From Enterobacter soli ATCC BAA-2102 (GTDB lineage Bacteria > Pseudomonadota > Gammaproteobacteria > Enterobacterales > Enterobacteriaceae), in the NCBI RefSeq assembly GCF_001654845.1, contig NZ_LXES01000026.1, positions 62,001 through 126,000 on the forward strand: 64,000 nt of DNA, given 5' to 3'. The notes below the pieces were generated by a model, which saw only the letters and a program-made list of their open reading frames with translations, was not told the origin of the DNA and searched no databases. A program made the translations under genes and the position numbers. Below, one piece after another: positions 27,474-38,335 of the stretch; position 1 is the first letter of the stretch; every line of letters starts with the position of its first letter.

Positions 27474-28724
27474 ATGCTAACGCGTCTACTATTCCTGCTG
27501 CTGTTGTTGTTCGTTTCCGGCATCAGTTCTGCCAGTTTATTAAGTCAGCAAAGACTGCCTGCTCAGTACATGCAAACCACCGAAGATGCGGCGATCTGGG
27601 CGCAGGTTGGAAATGACGTGGTCAACGTTGGCAACGTGCGTGAAGGGCAGATCCTGGCCGTGGTACCTGCTGCGGCAGATTACTATGAGTTCCGCTTCGG
27701 TTTCGGCACGGGTTTTATCGATAAGGAGCACCTGGAGCCGGTTCAGGGCAAGATGCGCGTTGAAGATGGCCTGGGCGATCTCAATAAACCGCTCAGTAAT
27801 CAAAATCTGGTCACCTGGAAAGACACGCCGGTTTATAACGCTGCCGACAACAGCAGCGCGCCTTTCGGGACGTTAAGCGCTAATCTCCGCTACCCGATCC
27901 TGAGTAAACTTAAAGACCGCCTGAACCAGACCTGGTTTCAGATCCGCATCGGTAATCGCCTGGCGTGGGTAAGCAGTCTGGATGCGCAGGAAGATAACGG
28001 CATCCCTATTCTGACCTACCATCACATTCTGCGTGATGAAGAAAATACGCGCTTTCGCCACACTTCTACCACCACCAGCCTTCGCGCATTTAGCAACCAG
28101 ATGGCCTGGCTGCGCGATCAGGGTTACACCACGCTGACGATGTACCAGGTTGAAGGGTATATCCGCAACAAAATAAATCTGCCAGCACGCGCGGTGGCTA
28201 TCACCTTTGATGATGGCCTGAAATCGGTCAGCCGTTATGCCTATCCGATCCTGAAAGAGTACGGGTTCAATGCTACGGCGTTCATCATCTCCTCGCGTAT
28301 TAAACGTCAGCCGCAGAAATGGGCACCCAAGTCGTTGCAGTTTATGAGTGTGTCGGAACTAAAAGGTATTCAGGATGTATTTGATATTCAGTCCCATACC
28401 CATTTTCTGCACCGCGTCGATGACAACAAACACCCGATATTACTGAGCCGTAGCTATCATGTGATCTTGTTTGATTTTCAGCGATCCCGACGGGATCTGG
28501 CACAGTTCAACCCGCATGTGCTTTATCTTTCTTACCCGTTTGGGGGATACAACGATAACGCGGTGAAAGCGGCAAATGACGCCGGTTTTCATCTGGCGGT
28601 CACGACGGTGAAAGGGAAGGTAAAACCGGGGGATAATCCGTTCTTACTCAAGCGTCTATATATCTTAAGAACGGATTCTCTGGAGACCATGTCGCGGCTG
28701 ATCAGCAATCAGCCGCAGGGGTAA
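27474..28724 (+). CDS. yadE: Polysaccharide deacetylase family protein YadE
   Basis: Carbohydrate esterase family 4 (NodB-type) protein. 416 residues with a signal peptide (cleavage near Ala20), so exported. Seen: an N-terminal beta-rich region of about 150 residues, then the NodB domain with metal/catalytic motifs TFDDG (Asp246, Asp247) and SHTHFLH, and YPFGGYND. The polysaccharide is unknown; homologous enzymes remove N-acetyl groups from surface glycans. Ends six bases before the convergent panD stop. Confidence 0.92.
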   Translation: MLTRLLFLLLLLFVSGISSASLLSQQRLPAQYMQTTEDAAIWAQVGNDVVNVGNVREGQILAVVPAAADYYEFRFGFGTGFIDKEHLEPVQGKMRVEDGLGDLNKPLSNQNLVTWKDTPVYNAADNSSAPFGTLSANLRYPILSKLKDRLNQTWFQIRIGNRLAWVSSLDAQEDNGIPILTYHHILRDEENTRFRHTSTTTSLRAFSNQMAWLRDQGYTTLTMYQVEGYIRNKINLPARAVAITFDDGLKSVSRYAYPILKEYGFNATAFIISSRIKRQPQKWAPKSLQFMSVSELKGIQDVFDIQSHTHFLHRVDDNKHPILLSRSYHVILFDFQRSRRDLAQFNPHVLYLSYPFGGYNDNAVKAANDAGFHLAVTTVKGKVKPGDNPFLLKRLYILRTDSLETMSRLISNQPQG

Positions 28725-28730
28725 CAGCTA

Positions 28731-29111
28731 TCAGGCAACCTGAACCGGGATCGCTTTCGCGGTACGTTTCATGTCGTTGTCGCCTTCGAAATAGGCGACT
28801 TTTGGCTGCCAGCGGCGCGCTTCTTCGTCAGACATCATGACGAAGCTTGCGATAATCACGATATCACCCACGTCAGCACAGTGCGCGGCAGCGCCGTTGA
28901 CGGAGATGATTTTGGAACCGCGTTCAGCGGCGATGGCGTAAGTAGAGAAGCGTTTGCCGTTGTTCACGTTCCAGATATCAATCGCTTCGTTTTCAAGAAT
29001 ACCCGCCGCATCGAGGAAATCCTGATCGATCGCGCAGGAGCCTTCATAGTGCAGGTCGGCCTGAGTCACTTTCACACGGTGAAGCTTACCTTGCAGCATT
29101 TTGCGAATCAT
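28731..29111 (-). CDS. panD: Aspartate 1-decarboxylase proenzyme
   Basis: Makes beta-alanine for pantothenate. 126 residues. Self-cleaves between Gly24 and Ser25 (YEGS, present) to form a pyruvoyl cofactor; the maturation factor PanZ is not encoded here. Catalytic Lys9, Arg54 region (KRFSTYA) and Tyr58 are conserved. Last gene of the panB-panC-panD run. Unlike E. coli, no transposase-related rpnC gene lies between panC and panD; the 56-base gap contains only a short palindrome. Confidence 0.97.
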   Translation of the reverse strand: MIRKMLQGKLHRVKVTQADLHYEGSCAIDQDFLDAAGILENEAIDIWNVNNGKRFSTYAIAAERGSKIISVNGAAAHCADVGDIVIIASFVMMSDEEARRWQPKVAYFEGDNDMKRTAKAIPVQVA

Positions 29112-29136
29112 TACGTCTACCTTTCATCGTTCGTTA

Positions 29137-29160
29137 CCCCCTCTCGTGAGAGGGGAGGGT
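29137..29160. repeat. Short palindrome between panC and panD
   Basis: CCCCTCTC-GT-GAGAGGGG with a trailing GAGGGTG. It resembles a shrunken copy of the CTCTCCC repeat family but lacks the left arm. Confidence 0.5.
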
Positions 29161-29167
29161 GATAAAA

Positions 29168-30019
29168 TTACGCCAGCTCAACCACTTTATTGTCGATAAG
29201 ACGCGCCTGTCCCAGCCATGCTGCCACCAGGATAACGGCCCGTTTGCTGGACTCGGTCAGCTCCAACAGGGTATCGGCATCGCGGATCTGCACATCGTCA
29301 GAGCGGAAGCCTTTATCGTTAAGCGCCTGTTCGGCCAGAGCGATAATCTCTTCTGCGGTCAGCTCTTTCGCCAGCAGTTGCTCAGCCATGGTGTTCATGA
29401 CCTTGCTCACGCCCGGCGCGATTTTACGCTGGTCAGCGGTTAAGTAACCGTTGCGGGAGCTCAGCGCCAGGCCATCTTTTGCACGCACAATCGGCACGCC
29501 AACGATTTCAATGTCGTAACCCATATCCGCAACCATCTTGCGGATCAGTGCCAGCTGCTGGAAGTCTTTCTCACCAAAGCAGGCGATATCTGGCTGTACC
29601 AGGTTGAAAAGCTTGCTGACGATGGTTGAGACGCCACGGAAATGACCCGGACGGCTTGCACCTTCCAGCATGGTCGAAATCCCCGGGACATCCACGTAGG
29701 TCGCTTCTTCTGTCCCCTGTGGGTACACATCGGCAGGTGCCGGAGAGAAGACGATGTCTGTATGGCGTTTCTTCAGTTTTTCGCAATCTTCCTGAAGGGT
29801 GCGCGGGTAGCGCGCCAGGTCGTCAGCGCGGTCAAACTGCATTGGGTTAACGAAAATACTGACCACCACGATGTCTGCACGGGCTCTCGCCTCATCGACC
29901 AGCTTCATGTGGCCGTCATGCAGGTTGCCCATGGTGGGGACCAGTGCGATACGTTTACCTTCCTGACGTGCTCTGCGGATATGCTGGCGCAGCAGCGGCA
30001 GGGTTTCAATGATTAGCAC
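29168..30019 (-). CDS. panC: Pantothenate synthetase
   Basis: Joins pantoate and beta-alanine using ATP, via pantoyl-adenylate. 283 residues, E. coli length. Seen: the HIGH-like motif [10 protein letters not shown] near residues 31-40, [11 protein letters not shown], and the KMSKS-like ALSSRNGYL. The start codon is GTG (30017-30019) with AAGGAG seven bases upstream. Eleven bases separate it from panB. Confidence 0.97.
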   Translation of the reverse strand: MLIIETLPLLRQHIRRARQEGKRIALVPTMGNLHDGHMKLVDEARARADIVVVSIFVNPMQFDRADDLARYPRTLQEDCEKLKKRHTDIVFSPAPADVYPQGTEEATYVDVPGISTMLEGASRPGHFRGVSTIVSKLFNLVQPDIACFGEKDFQQLALIRKMVADMGYDIEIVGVPIVRAKDGLALSSRNGYLTADQRKIAPGVSKVMNTMAEQLLAKELTAEEIIALAEQALNDKGFRSDDVQIRDADTLLELTESSKRAVILVAAWLGQARLIDNKVVELA

Positions 30020-30030
30020 AACGAGACTCC

Positions 30031-30822
30031 TTAATGGAAACTGTGTTCTTCACCCGGATACACACCGGATTCAACGTCGGCAATATACTGCCTGACTGCC
30101 GCGCGCATGTCGCCCGCATCGGTCAGGAAATTTTTGGCAAATTTAGGGATATGTCCACCCGTAATGCCAAACGCGTCATGCATGACCAGGATCTGACCAT
30201 CGGTGACGTTGCCTGCGCCAATACCGATAACCGGAATGGAGAGCGCCTCGGTAATGCGTTTTGCCAGCTCGACAGGAACGCACTCCAGCACCAGTAGCTG
30301 CGCCCCCGCGGCTTCCAGCGCCACGGCATCATCAAACAGCGTCTGCGCGGCATCGCCACGGCCTTGTACTTTGTAACCGCCAAAGATGTTAACCGACTGC
30401 GGCGTCAGGCCCAGGTGCCCGCACACGGGTACGGCACGCTCGGTCAGCATTTTCACGGTGTCCACAAGCCAGGCACCGCCTTCGATTTTGACCATATTGG
30501 CGCCCGCGCGCATCACTGCCGCTGCATTTTCAAACGCCTGCTCAGGTGTGGCATAGGCCATAAACGGCAGGTCGGAAAGAAGCAGACAAGCTGGTGCACC
30601 ACGACGCACAGCGCGGGTGTGGTAAGCAATATCCTCTACCGTTACCGGCAGGGTGGAATCATGTCCCTGTACCGTCATCCCTAACGAGTCTCCGACCAGC
30701 ATGACGTTGATCCCTTCTTCGGCAAACAGTTTGGCGAAGCTGTAGTCATATGCAGTGATGGTAGCGAAGCGTCTCTTTTCCTGTTTGCATTTTTGCAGCA
30801 AGGAGATGGTGGTTGGTTTCAT
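30031..30822 (-). CDS. panB: 3-methyl-2-oxobutanoate hydroxymethyltransferase
   Basis: First step of the pantoate branch: transfers a hydroxymethyl group from 5,10-methylene-THF to ketoisovalerate. 263 residues. Seen: metal-binding VGDSLGM with Asp45, ADMAYH-equivalent [18 protein letters not shown] and GIGAGN. Start at ATG 30820-30822, with AGGA six bases upstream and matching the E. coli N-terminus; a longer frame upstream has no support. Begins the panBCD run. The 121-base gap to folK lacks the Yad fimbrial operon that E. coli carries there. Confidence 0.97.
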   Translation of the reverse strand: MKPTTISLLQKCKQEKRRFATITAYDYSFAKLFAEEGINVMLVGDSLGMTVQGHDSTLPVTVEDIAYHTRAVRRGAPACLLLSDLPFMAYATPEQAFENAAAVMRAGANMVKIEGGAWLVDTVKMLTERAVPVCGHLGLTPQSVNIFGGYKVQGRGDAAQTLFDDAVALEAAGAQLLVLECVPVELAKRITEALSIPVIGIGAGNVTDGQILVMHDAFGITGGHIPKFAKNFLTDAGDMRAAVRQYIADVESGVYPGEEHSFH

Positions 30823-30943
30823 ACGGTTTCCTGATAGCCAAAGCGAATCTTTGCGCATTCTATCAGTAACATTCGAGGGAACAATGATTTTAGGCAATCG
30901 ATTAACCACAATTGTTTAGCGGTTAATCGATAAAAAAACGAGG

Positions 30944-31423
30944 TTACCAGCGGGCGGGTTTTTCCGCGTTAAGGCTTTCCAGAACGGCTTTCAGGGAAAT
31001 GCCATCGGGGAAGGTCAGGTCAGGGGCAACTTCAAACAGCGGCCAGAGCATAAACCCGCGGTTTTTCATATCGTAATGCGGCACTGTCAGACGTTCAGTG
31101 GTAATAACATCATGGCCGAACAGCATGATATCGAGATCCAGCGTCCGCGGCCCCCAGCGTTCGGCTTTGCGCACACGACCCTGCTGCAATTCGATTCGCT
31201 GGGTGTTGTCCAGCAGCGTTTCGGCGGTAAGGGCGGTTTCCAGCACCACGGCGGCATTCAGGTAATCGGGTTGATCCTGCGGCCCTAGCGGTGGCGTGCG
31301 GTAGAACGAGGATACCGCGATGATGCGGCTTTCCGGGATCTCGCCCAGCGCCTGAACGGCAGCATTCACCTGCTCCAGTGGAGAGGCGAGATTGCTGCCG
31401 ATGGCGATATACGCAAGGGTCAT
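30944..31423 (-). CDS. folK: 2-amino-4-hydroxy-6-hydroxymethyldihydropteridine pyrophosphokinase
   Basis: Folate synthesis enzyme (HPPK) that pyrophosphorylates the pterin before sulfonamide-target DHPS acts. 159 residues, the E. coli length. Seen: [11 protein letters not shown], the signature region [15 protein letters not shown] with the two Mg-binding aspartates, and [13 protein letters not shown]. Overlaps the pcnB stop by four bases (ATGA), so translation is coupled to pcnB. Confidence 0.97.
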   Translation of the reverse strand: MTLAYIAIGSNLASPLEQVNAAVQALGEIPESRIIAVSSFYRTPPLGPQDQPDYLNAAVVLETALTAETLLDNTQRIELQQGRVRKAERWGPRTLDLDIMLFGHDVITTERLTVPHYDMKNRGFMLWPLFEVAPDLTFPDGISLKAVLESLNAEKPARW

Positions 31424-32817
31424 GCCGTGCCTTCGCGACGTGGCGCGCGCTTACGCGGGCGACGGTGGCGACGACGTGGTTCTGGCTCTTCATCCAGACT
31501 GGTCAGCATCCCTTTTTGCTCTGGCGGTGCAGAGACCTGGAATTCGCCCCACCACTGTGCCAGGCGTTGCAATTCCTGATTCTTCTCAACTTCAGCGCGC
31601 AGGGATAACAGGTCGAACGCGGCGCGGAACTTAGGATGCTCCATCAGCTTCCAGGCGCGTTTACCCTGACGACGGGACATACGCAGCTGAAGCTGCCAGA
31701 TATCACGCACCAGCGTGGTAATGCGTTTTGGAATGGCCAGCGTCCGGCAGCCTTCGTCCAGCACGTCATTTGCGGCCAGCGCAAACGCATCGTAATAGGC
31801 CAGACCGCTTTCCTGGGCAATCTTCTGCGCGGTTTCCAGTAACGGATACCAGAACATTGCGGCAAACAGGAACGCCGGGTTCACGCGCATATCATTGTGA
31901 ATGCGGGTGTCAGTATTCTTCAGCACCTGCGCAATAATGCGCTCCATCGGGCTGTCGCCATTTTCCGTGAAGTAACGGGTAATGGTCGGGAACAGCGGCT
32001 GGAACAGGCTGTATTCGCGCAGCAGGTTGTAGGTTTCGAACCCGTAACCGGCTTGCAGCAGTTTCAGTGCTTCTTCAAACAGGCGTGCAGGCGGGACATC
32101 GTTAATCAGCGTTGCCAGGCGCGGGATCGGCTCACCGGTTTCCGGGCTGATACGCATATTCAGCTTGGCAGCAAAACGTACGGCACGCAGCATTCGCACC
32201 GGATCTTCACGGTAGCGTGTTTCTGGCGTACCGATCAGGCGAATCAGACCGGCTTTCAGGTCCTGCATTCCACCCACGTAATCACGGACGGTGAAATCCG
32301 CCACGCTGTAATAAAGGCTGTTAATGGTGAAATCGCGACGCTGGGCATCTTCTTCAATGGAGCCAAAGATGTTGTCGCGCAGCAGCATTCCGTTCTGGCC
32401 GCGCTGAGATGTGGTTCGGTCTGCGGGGTTGCCTTCGTGATGACCACGGAAGGTGGCAACTTCAATAATTTCAGGCCCAAACATAACGTGAGCAAGACGG
32501 AAGCGGCGGCCCACCAGCCGGCAGTTGCGGAATAATTTACGCACCTGCTCCGGCGTGGCGCTGGTCGTCACGTCGAAATCTTTTGGTTTTTTGCCCAGCA
32601 GTAAATCGCGAACCCCACCGCCAACGAGATAGGCCTCGTAGCCTGCTTTATTCAAACGATAGAGCACCTTGAGGGCATTTTCACTGATATCTTTGCGAGA
32701 AATATTGTGCTGCTCACGCGGAATAACCGACATATGGGTTTGTGCAATAGCCTCTTCAGCCATGCTCTCTTCCCGGCTTAGCACCTTACGGCAAAAATTA
32801 GCGACTCGGGTAAAAAT
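31420..32817 (-). CDS. pcnB: Poly(A) polymerase I, AUU start
   Basis: Adds poly(A) tails to RNA 3' ends and so speeds decay; controls ColE1 plasmid copy number through RNA I. 465 residues from the chosen start, equal to E. coli. Seen: the nucleotidyltransferase motif [19 protein letters not shown] with catalytic aspartates, [11 protein letters not shown], the [15 protein letters not shown] [12 protein letters not shown], and a basic C-terminal tail. The start is ATT at 32815-32817 preceded by GAGGT: the frame then reads [10 protein letters not shown] as in E. coli, where an inefficient AUU start is established. An in-frame GTG (32782-32784) has no ribosome site. Confidence 0.93.
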   Translation of the reverse strand: MFTRVANFCRKVLSREESMAEEAIAQTHMSVIPREQHNISRKDISENALKVLYRLNKAGYEAYLVGGGVRDLLLGKKPKDFDVTTSATPEQVRKLFRNCRLVGRRFRLAHVMFGPEIIEVATFRGHHEGNPADRTTSQRGQNGMLLRDNIFGSIEEDAQRRDFTINSLYYSVADFTVRDYVGGMQDLKAGLIRLIGTPETRYREDPVRMLRAVRFAAKLNMRISPETGEPIPRLATLINDVPPARLFEEALKLLQAGYGFETYNLLREYSLFQPLFPTITRYFTENGDSPMERIIAQVLKNTDTRIHNDMRVNPAFLFAAMFWYPLLETAQKIAQESGLAYYDAFALAANDVLDEGCRTLAIPKRITTLVRDIWQLQLRMSRRQGKRAWKLMEHPKFRAAFDLLSLRAEVEKNQELQRLAQWWGEFQVSAPPEQKGMLTSLDEEPEPRRRHRRPRKRAPRREGTA

Positions 32818-32859
32818 AGTACACCTCGTAGTGTGTTTTGTTATGAAAAAAGCGGCTAA

Positions 32860-33750
32860 TCATAGCTCAGCATAACGCATTTGAGAATGCTGGATTTTTG
32901 GCACGGTTTTCAGTGTCCAGTTAGCAACGGCTAATTTCAGCAATTCATCAATACTCAGGTCCTGCCATTCGCTCGTTATATTCTGGTTGAGAAATCGCAG
33001 CGCGTCGATCAAAACGGGGCGCGGATCGCCCACTGGCAGAGCAGGGGCGTGGTTTTGCTTCGACAGTTTATTTCCCTGCGCATTCAGCGCCAGCGGTAAA
33101 TGAATATATTCCGGGGCAGCCCAGCCAAATTGCTGGTACAGCGATATTTGCCGTACCGTTGGCTCAATTAAGTCTGCACCGCGGACGATTTCTGTCACGC
33201 CCTGAAAATGGTCGTCCACGACAACGGCTAAATTATAAGCAAATAAACCATCGCGACGGTGGATGATGAAATCCTCGCGCGCCAGGCGTTCATCTGCCCG
33301 AATGTCGCCCGATAATTGATCGTGGAAATGGGTCACAGGAAAATGCTGGACCAGGCGGACGGCGGCGTTTTCCGGGCCATGACCGAGCGTACGGCAATGG
33401 CCATCATAGACGCCGCCCACGCTCTGAATACGTGCGCGGGTACAGGTGCAATAGTACGAAAGCCCTTGCTCATAGAGCCAGGCCAGACGTTCGCGGTAAG
33501 CCTCGTGCCGTTTTGACTGCCAGAGAACGTCGCCGTCCCAGTGAAGGCCGTAATGTTCCAGCTGACGCAGGATCGTTTCTGCTGCACCGGGAACTTCACG
33601 CGGAGGATCAATATCTTCGATGCGGACACGCCAGACGCCCTGGTTTGCACGAGCTTGCAGGTAGCTGCCAAGGGCGGCTATTAAAGAGCCGAAGTGTAAT
33701 TCACCGGAAGGAGATGGCGCAAAGCGCCCAATATAGTGTGATTCAGACAT
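32860..33750 (-). CDS. gluQ: Glutamyl-Q tRNA(Asp) synthetase
   Basis: Attaches glutamate to queuosine in the anticodon of tRNA(Asp); a tRNA-independent paralogue of GluRS lacking the anticodon-binding half. 296 residues. Seen: [15 protein letters not shown] (HIGH-like), the zinc ligands CTCT and YDGHC, and the KMSKS-like KLSKQN. A terminator hairpin in the dksA-gluQ gap probably limits read-through; this arrangement is established in Shigella. Confidence 0.95.
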   Translation of the reverse strand: MSESHYIGRFAPSPSGELHFGSLIAALGSYLQARANQGVWRVRIEDIDPPREVPGAAETILRQLEHYGLHWDGDVLWQSKRHEAYRERLAWLYEQGLSYYCTCTRARIQSVGGVYDGHCRTLGHGPENAAVRLVQHFPVTHFHDQLSGDIRADERLAREDFIIHRRDGLFAYNLAVVVDDHFQGVTEIVRGADLIEPTVRQISLYQQFGWAAPEYIHLPLALNAQGNKLSKQNHAPALPVGDPRPVLIDALRFLNQNITSEWQDLSIDELLKLAVANWTLKTVPKIQHSQMRYAEL

Positions 33751-33764
33751 ATCAACAGTAACAA

Positions 33765-33783
33765 GGCGGGAGAGACTCCCGCC
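33765..33783 (-). terminator. Hairpin between dksA and gluQ
   Basis: GGCGGGAG pairs with CTCCCGCC around AGA. On the minus strand it follows dksA and is succeeded by TTGTTA, a weak U-tract, 15 bases before the gluQ start. Likely a partial terminator. Confidence 0.75.
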
Positions 33784-33807
33784 TTTACAGTAAATACAGG
33801 GCTGGGA

Positions 33808-34263
33808 TTAACCGGCCATCTGTTTTTCGCGGATTTCAGCCAGCGTTTTACAGTCGATGCACAGATCGGCGGTTGGACGCGCTTCCAGACGGCGAATACC
33901 GATTTCAACACCGCAGGATTCGCAGTATCCGAAATCTTCGTCCTCGACCTTTTTCAACGTTTTCTCGATCTTTTTGATCAGTTTGCGTTCGCGGTCACGG
34001 TTACGCAGTTCGAGGCTGAACTCTTCTTCCTGAGCGGCACGGTCTACCGGGTCCGGGAAGTTTGCAGCTTCATCCTGCATATGTGTAACGGTGCGATCGA
34101 CTTCATCCCTGAGTTGATTACGCCATGCTTCAAGAATACGCTTGAAGTGCGACAGCTGGGCTTCGTTCATATACTCTTCGCCCGGTTTCTCTTGATACGG
34201 CTCCACCCCAGCGATGGCGAGAATACTCAGGGACGATGTTTTACGGTTTTGCCCTTCTTGCAT
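33808..34263 (-). CDS. dksA: RNA polymerase-binding transcription factor DksA
   Basis: Binds the secondary channel of RNA polymerase and works with ppGpp in the stringent response. 151 residues, as in E. coli. Seen: a coiled coil with the tip motif DPVDRA (Asp71, Asp74) and a C4 zinc finger (CESC ... CIDC). The start at ATG 34261-34263 has AAGGAG seven bases upstream; the extra upstream codons of the open frame are not used. Confidence 0.98.
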   Translation of the reverse strand: MQEGQNRKTSSLSILAIAGVEPYQEKPGEEYMNEAQLSHFKRILEAWRNQLRDEVDRTVTHMQDEAANFPDPVDRAAQEEEFSLELRNRDRERKLIKKIEKTLKKVEDEDFGYCESCGVEIGIRRLEARPTADLCIDCKTLAEIREKQMAG

Positions 34264-34440
34264 GTTGCTTCTCCTTAACACGCACTATCGATCCCCGTGT
34301 TGGGGGAAAAATCAGGTCGCTATAAATAGCAGATGCTTTTCCGAATGGCAATTATCTATACGTAACACTTGACAAGCCTGTGAGGAAAAGCGTATTTGCG
34401 CACGCGACCAGAACACATAATAATCAATCGACTACTCCCT

Positions 34441-35145
34441 TTATAAGACCACGGGGAGAGAGGATCTCAGAGTCATATTATCGGCAGAAAGTTCCGCTTT
34501 ATAAGCGAAAACCTCCACCCCCTGCTTTTGTGCCTCATTCAACAATTGCGCGTATTTGGGATCGATATGGCGGGCAGGAGAAAATCGTTCAATTGCCGAG
34601 TGCAATACCGCAAACAGCAATACGGCGCGCTTGCCCGCCGCCGCAACACTCATCAACTCCCGCAGATGCTTTTGTCCACGTAGCGTTACTGCATCCGGGA
34701 AGTAGCCGTTATCATGTTCCGCTAACGTCACTGATTTTACTTCAATATAGCACTCAGGACGATCTTCCGCCTGTAACATAAAGTCAATTCTGCTGCCTTC
34801 TTCGCCATATTTCACTTCGCTTTTTTGAACGCTGTAACCCACAAGTTCAGGAATATTCCCTTCAATCAGAGCTTCCTTAACTAATTGGTTCGCTCGCAAC
34901 GTGTTGACACAAATAAATGCCCCTTGTTGCGTCTGCGTCATCTCCCAGGTATGGGGATATTTGCGTTTAGTATTATCTGATGTCGAATACCAGACAGTGT
35001 CTCCAGGGGTTGCGCAGCCGGTCATTGCACCGGTATTGGGGCAGTGCAGCGTCAGTTGCTCTCCTTCAGGCGTCACAACGTCCGCGAGAAAGCGTTTGTA
35101 GCGTTGAATGAGCGTGGCGTGTTGCAGCGCGGGGCTAAACTTCAT
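34441..35145 (-). CDS. sfsA: SfsA family DNA/RNA nuclease-like protein
   Basis: Named for stimulation of maltose fermentation in E. coli; reported to bind DNA. 234 residues, E. coli length. Seen: an N-terminal OB-like part ([10 protein letters not shown]) and a nuclease-like core with Asp and Glu/Lys residues ([16 protein letters not shown]), the PD-(D/E)XK pattern. Precise role uncertain. Its start overlaps the thpR stop by 11 bases, so the two are co-transcribed. Confidence 0.94.
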   Translation of the reverse strand: MKFSPALQHATLIQRYKRFLADVVTPEGEQLTLHCPNTGAMTGCATPGDTVWYSTSDNTKRKYPHTWEMTQTQQGAFICVNTLRANQLVKEALIEGNIPELVGYSVQKSEVKYGEEGSRIDFMLQAEDRPECYIEVKSVTLAEHDNGYFPDAVTLRGQKHLRELMSVAAAGKRAVLLFAVLHSAIERFSPARHIDPKYAQLLNEAQKQGVEVFAYKAELSADNMTLRSSLPVVL

Positions 35146-35689
35146 CGGAATTCCTTAAGGTGTCGCCCAGCGTCCAGCGCTGTAAAGGCGTGTATCGGGT
35201 GCGTCCTTGTGCAAAGACAGATTCATAAAGCGCGAACGTCGTCACCGGAAAAGACCAGTGGAAACCCGGCGGCGGAATGGCCACGGCATGGCTGGCGTCG
35301 CGCAGCAGGGTAATGTGAGGATGAAAAGGCTGCGGGCTTTGGTAGCAACCGCTGCGCGCGGCCTGTGCCCGGAGCATGTTGGCCAGCTGCAACAAACCGC
35401 GGGGCGGCTGGCGAGTCCCGAGCCATACCACGCGGGAGCGCAGCCACTGGCCGGCATCATCCAGGTGCAGCGTAAACCCAGGCTGGCTAATACGTCCGGC
35501 CATCGACGCTAACGCGCGCTGCTTTTCCGCGCTGACATCGCCCAGAAAGGCCAGCGTTATGTGCAGGTTTGCCGCGGCAACAGGTCGGCCCGCTTCCTGC
35601 GGGAACTGGCTTGCCCGCCAGCGAACAATCTGGCGCTGAATAGTTGGGGGCAGCTCAATGGCGAAAAACAGTCGTTTCGACTCAGACAT
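35135..35689 (-). CDS. thpR: RNA 2',3'-cyclic phosphodiesterase
   Basis: 2H phosphoesterase (formerly LigT) that opens 2',3'-cyclic phosphates and can reversibly join tRNA halves. 184 residues. Seen: two catalytic HxTL motifs, HITLAFLG and HPHITLLRD. The ATG at 35687-35689 matches the E. coli N-terminus ([11 protein letters not shown]); the longer frame upstream runs into the divergent hrpB region. The C-terminal end is about eight residues longer than in E. coli and overlaps sfsA. Divergent from hrpB. Confidence 0.94.
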   Translation of the reverse strand: MSESKRLFFAIELPPTIQRQIVRWRASQFPQEAGRPVAAANLHITLAFLGDVSAEKQRALASMAGRISQPGFTLHLDDAGQWLRSRVVWLGTRQPPRGLLQLANMLRAQAARSGCYQSPQPFHPHITLLRDASHAVAIPPPGFHWSFPVTTFALYESVFAQGRTRYTPLQRWTLGDTLRNSDEV

Positions 35690-35762
35690 ACGGGGGACTC
35701 GGTAATGATATGTGGCGATGCTACAATGTACGCCGACTAATGTTAACCCTCTGGAGCTGTTA

Positions 35763-38192
35763 GTGTCCTTATTGCCAGTCGCCGTCGTACTTCCTGAGCT
35801 GCTTGCTGCTTTACAACATGCCCCGCAGGTATTGCTCAACGCGCCCACGGGGGCGGGGAAATCAACCTGGCTGCCGCTACAGATCCTCAAAGACGCAAAT
35901 CTCCACGGGAAAATCATCCTGCTGGAGCCGCGAAGACTGGCTGCGCGCAATGTGGCACAGCGTCTTGCTGAGCTGCTGAACGAGAAACCGGGGGAAACGG
36001 TGGGCTATCGAATGCGCGCCGAAACCTGCGTTGGCCCGGCCACGCGGCTGGAAGTGGTCACCGAAGGTATTCTCACCCGGATGCTGCAAAACGATCCTGA
36101 ACTCACCGGCATCAGTCTGGTCATTCTGGATGAATTCCATGAGCGTAGCCTACAGGCCGATTTGGCCCTGGCACTGCTGCTGGATGTGCAGCAAGGGCTG
36201 CGCGACGACCTCAAACTGCTGATTATGTCGGCCACGCTGGATAACGAGCGATTACAACAAGCCTTACCTGATGCGCCGGTTATCGCCTCTGCCGGGCGCG
36301 CTTTCCCGGTTGAACGTCGATATCAGCCGCTGCTCACGCATCAGCGTTTTGACGAAGCCGTCGCGATTGCCACCGCAGAGCTCCTGCGACAGGAGCCGGG
36401 CTCGCTGCTGCTGTTTTTACCCGGGGTGGGGGAAATCCAGCGCGTGCAGGAACAGCTGGCAACCCGCGTGGGAAGCGATGTGGCGCTCTGCCCGCTGTAC
36501 GGTGCGTTGTCGTTAAATGAACAGCGTAAGGCTATCCTTCCTGCCCCTGCAGGGCAGCGTAAAGTGGTGCTGGCAACCAATATTGCCGAAACCAGTTTAA
36601 CCATTGAAGGTATTCGGCTGGTGGTGGATTGCGCCCAGGAGCGCGTCGCCAGTTTTGATCCGCGTACCGGGCTGACAAAGCTGCTTACGCAACGGATAAG
36701 CCAGGCATCGATGATCCAGCGGGCTGGGCGCGCAGGGCGACTGGAGCCCGGGATCTGTTTGCATCTCACCAGCGCAGAACAGGCCGAGCGTGCGGTGCAG
36801 CAAAGTACGCCTGAGATTCTACAAAGCGATCTTTCCGGCCTGGTCATGGAGCTGTCGCAGTGGGGCTGCCCGGATCCGGCTCAACTGACCTGGCTGAATC
36901 CGCCACCGGCGGTGAATCTGACGGCCGCCCGTACCTTGCTGACCCGGCTGGGTGCGCTGGATGGCAGCCGCTTAACGGCGCAGGGGCAGAAAATGGCCGC
37001 GCTGGGCAATGAGCCTCGTCTGGCTGCCATGTTGGTAGCGGCAAAAGATGATGATGACATTGCCACGGCGGCAAAGCTGGCGGCGATTCTGGAGGAGCCA
37101 CCGCGTGGCGGAAACAGCGACCTGGCCATAGCGTTTTCACGCAATCAGCCAAACTGGCAGCAGCGGGCACAGCAGCTTTGCCGGCGGCTCAACAGCCGTG
37201 GCGGAACACCAGACAGCAGCCGTATTGCCAGCGCGCTGGCGCAGGCGTTCCCGGACAGAGTTGCCCGACGTCGCGGGCTGGACGGACGTTACCAGCTGGC
37301 TAACGGCATGGGGGCGATGCTGGACAGCGATGATGCTCTGACCCGGCACGAATGGCTTATCGCGCCGCTATTATTGCAGGGCAGCCACTCCCCGGACGCG
37401 CGGATTTTACAGGCCATTGCGGTCGATATTGATGCCCTGACGCGGACGTGCCCGCAATTGCTTCAACAATCCGATACCGTTGAATGGGATGATGCGCAGG
37501 GGACGCTGAAGGCGTTTCGTCGCAGCCAGATTGGTAAACTCACCCTCGGCACAAAACCGCTGGCCAAACCGTCAGAAGACGAGCTGCATCAGGCAATGCT
37601 TAACGGCATTCGTGAAAAGGGGCTGAGCGTGCTGAACTGGACGCCAGAGGCTGAACAGTATCGCATTCGCCTGCACTGTGCGGCGCAGTGGCTGCCGGAG
37701 GATGACTGGCCCGAGGTTGATGATGAGACGCTTCTGGCTTCTCTGGAGCGCTGGCTACTGCCGCAAATGGGCGGTGTACACTCGCTGAAGGCGCTAAAAG
37801 CTCTGGATGTTAAGGACGCGTTACATAATTTACTGGACTGGTCATTACGTCAACGTCTGGATAGTGAACTGCCTGGGCATTACACTGTGCCGACCGGAAG
37901 CCGGATTGCTATTCGTTATCACGAAGATAATCCCCCTGCACTGGCCGTCAGGATGCAGGAGATGTTCGGCGAGGCGCAAACACCGTCCATTGCAAAAGGG
38001 CGTGTGTCACTGGTGCTGGAGCTGCTGTCTCCTGCGCACCGGCCTTTGCAGATAACCCGCGACCTGAGCGCGTTTTGGGCGGGGAGTTACCGTGAAGTGC
38101 AAAAAGAGATGAAGGGGCGTTACCCCAAACACGTATGGCCGGATGACCCGGCGAATACGGCGCCGACAAGGCGGACGAAGAAATATTCGTGA
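35763..38192 (+). CDS. hrpB: ATP-dependent helicase HrpB
   Basis: DEAH-box helicase, cytosolic, role in E. coli not well defined. 809 residues, equal to E. coli. Seen: motif I APTGAGKST, motif II (DEFH box in LVILDEFHERS), motif III SATL, motif VI QRAGRAGR, then the HA2 and HrpB C-terminal domains. The start is GTG at 35763 with GGAG six bases upstream; the open frame extends 17 codons further but the family N-terminus (SLLPVAVVLPELL) begins here. Confidence 0.96.
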   Translation: MSLLPVAVVLPELLAALQHAPQVLLNAPTGAGKSTWLPLQILKDANLHGKIILLEPRRLAARNVAQRLAELLNEKPGETVGYRMRAETCVGPATRLEVVTEGILTRMLQNDPELTGISLVILDEFHERSLQADLALALLLDVQQGLRDDLKLLIMSATLDNERLQQALPDAPVIASAGRAFPVERRYQPLLTHQRFDEAVAIATAELLRQEPGSLLLFLPGVGEIQRVQEQLATRVGSDVALCPLYGALSLNEQRKAILPAPAGQRKVVLATNIAETSLTIEGIRLVVDCAQERVASFDPRTGLTKLLTQRISQASMIQRAGRAGRLEPGICLHLTSAEQAERAVQQSTPEILQSDLSGLVMELSQWGCPDPAQLTWLNPPPAVNLTAARTLLTRLGALDGSRLTAQGQKMAALGNEPRLAAMLVAAKDDDDIATAAKLAAILEEPPRGGNSDLAIAFSRNQPNWQQRAQQLCRRLNSRGGTPDSSRIASALAQAFPDRVARRRGLDGRYQLANGMGAMLDSDDALTRHEWLIAPLLLQGSHSPDARILQAIAVDIDALTRTCPQLLQQSDTVEWDDAQGTLKAFRRSQIGKLTLGTKPLAKPSEDELHQAMLNGIREKGLSVLNWTPEAEQYRIRLHCAAQWLPEDDWPEVDDETLLASLERWLLPQMGGVHSLKALKALDVKDALHNLLDWSLRQRLDSELPGHYTVPTGSRIAIRYHEDNPPALAVRMQEMFGEAQTPSIAKGRVSLVLELLSPAHRPLQITRDLSAFWAGSYREVQKEMKGRYPKHVWPDDPANTAPTRRTKKYS

Positions 38193-38200
38193 AAGGGGAG

Positions 38201-38246
38201 TGCGGCCTGATGCCCTCACCCCGACCCTCTCCCACTGGGAGAGGGA
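38201..38246 (+). repeat. Dispersed palindromic repeat, copy 4
   Basis: GCGGCCTGATGCCCTCACC arm plus CCCTCTCCC/GGGAGAGGG hairpin, ten bases after the hrpB stop and before mrcB. Confidence 0.85.
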
Positions 38247-38335
38247 GAAAACAATTTTGAGAGATTTCTTCTTTCACAGGTGAGTGGAAGAAAAGAGAAT
38301 CTGGCCTTTGCGCCTGAATGTTGCGGAGAAAAAGC

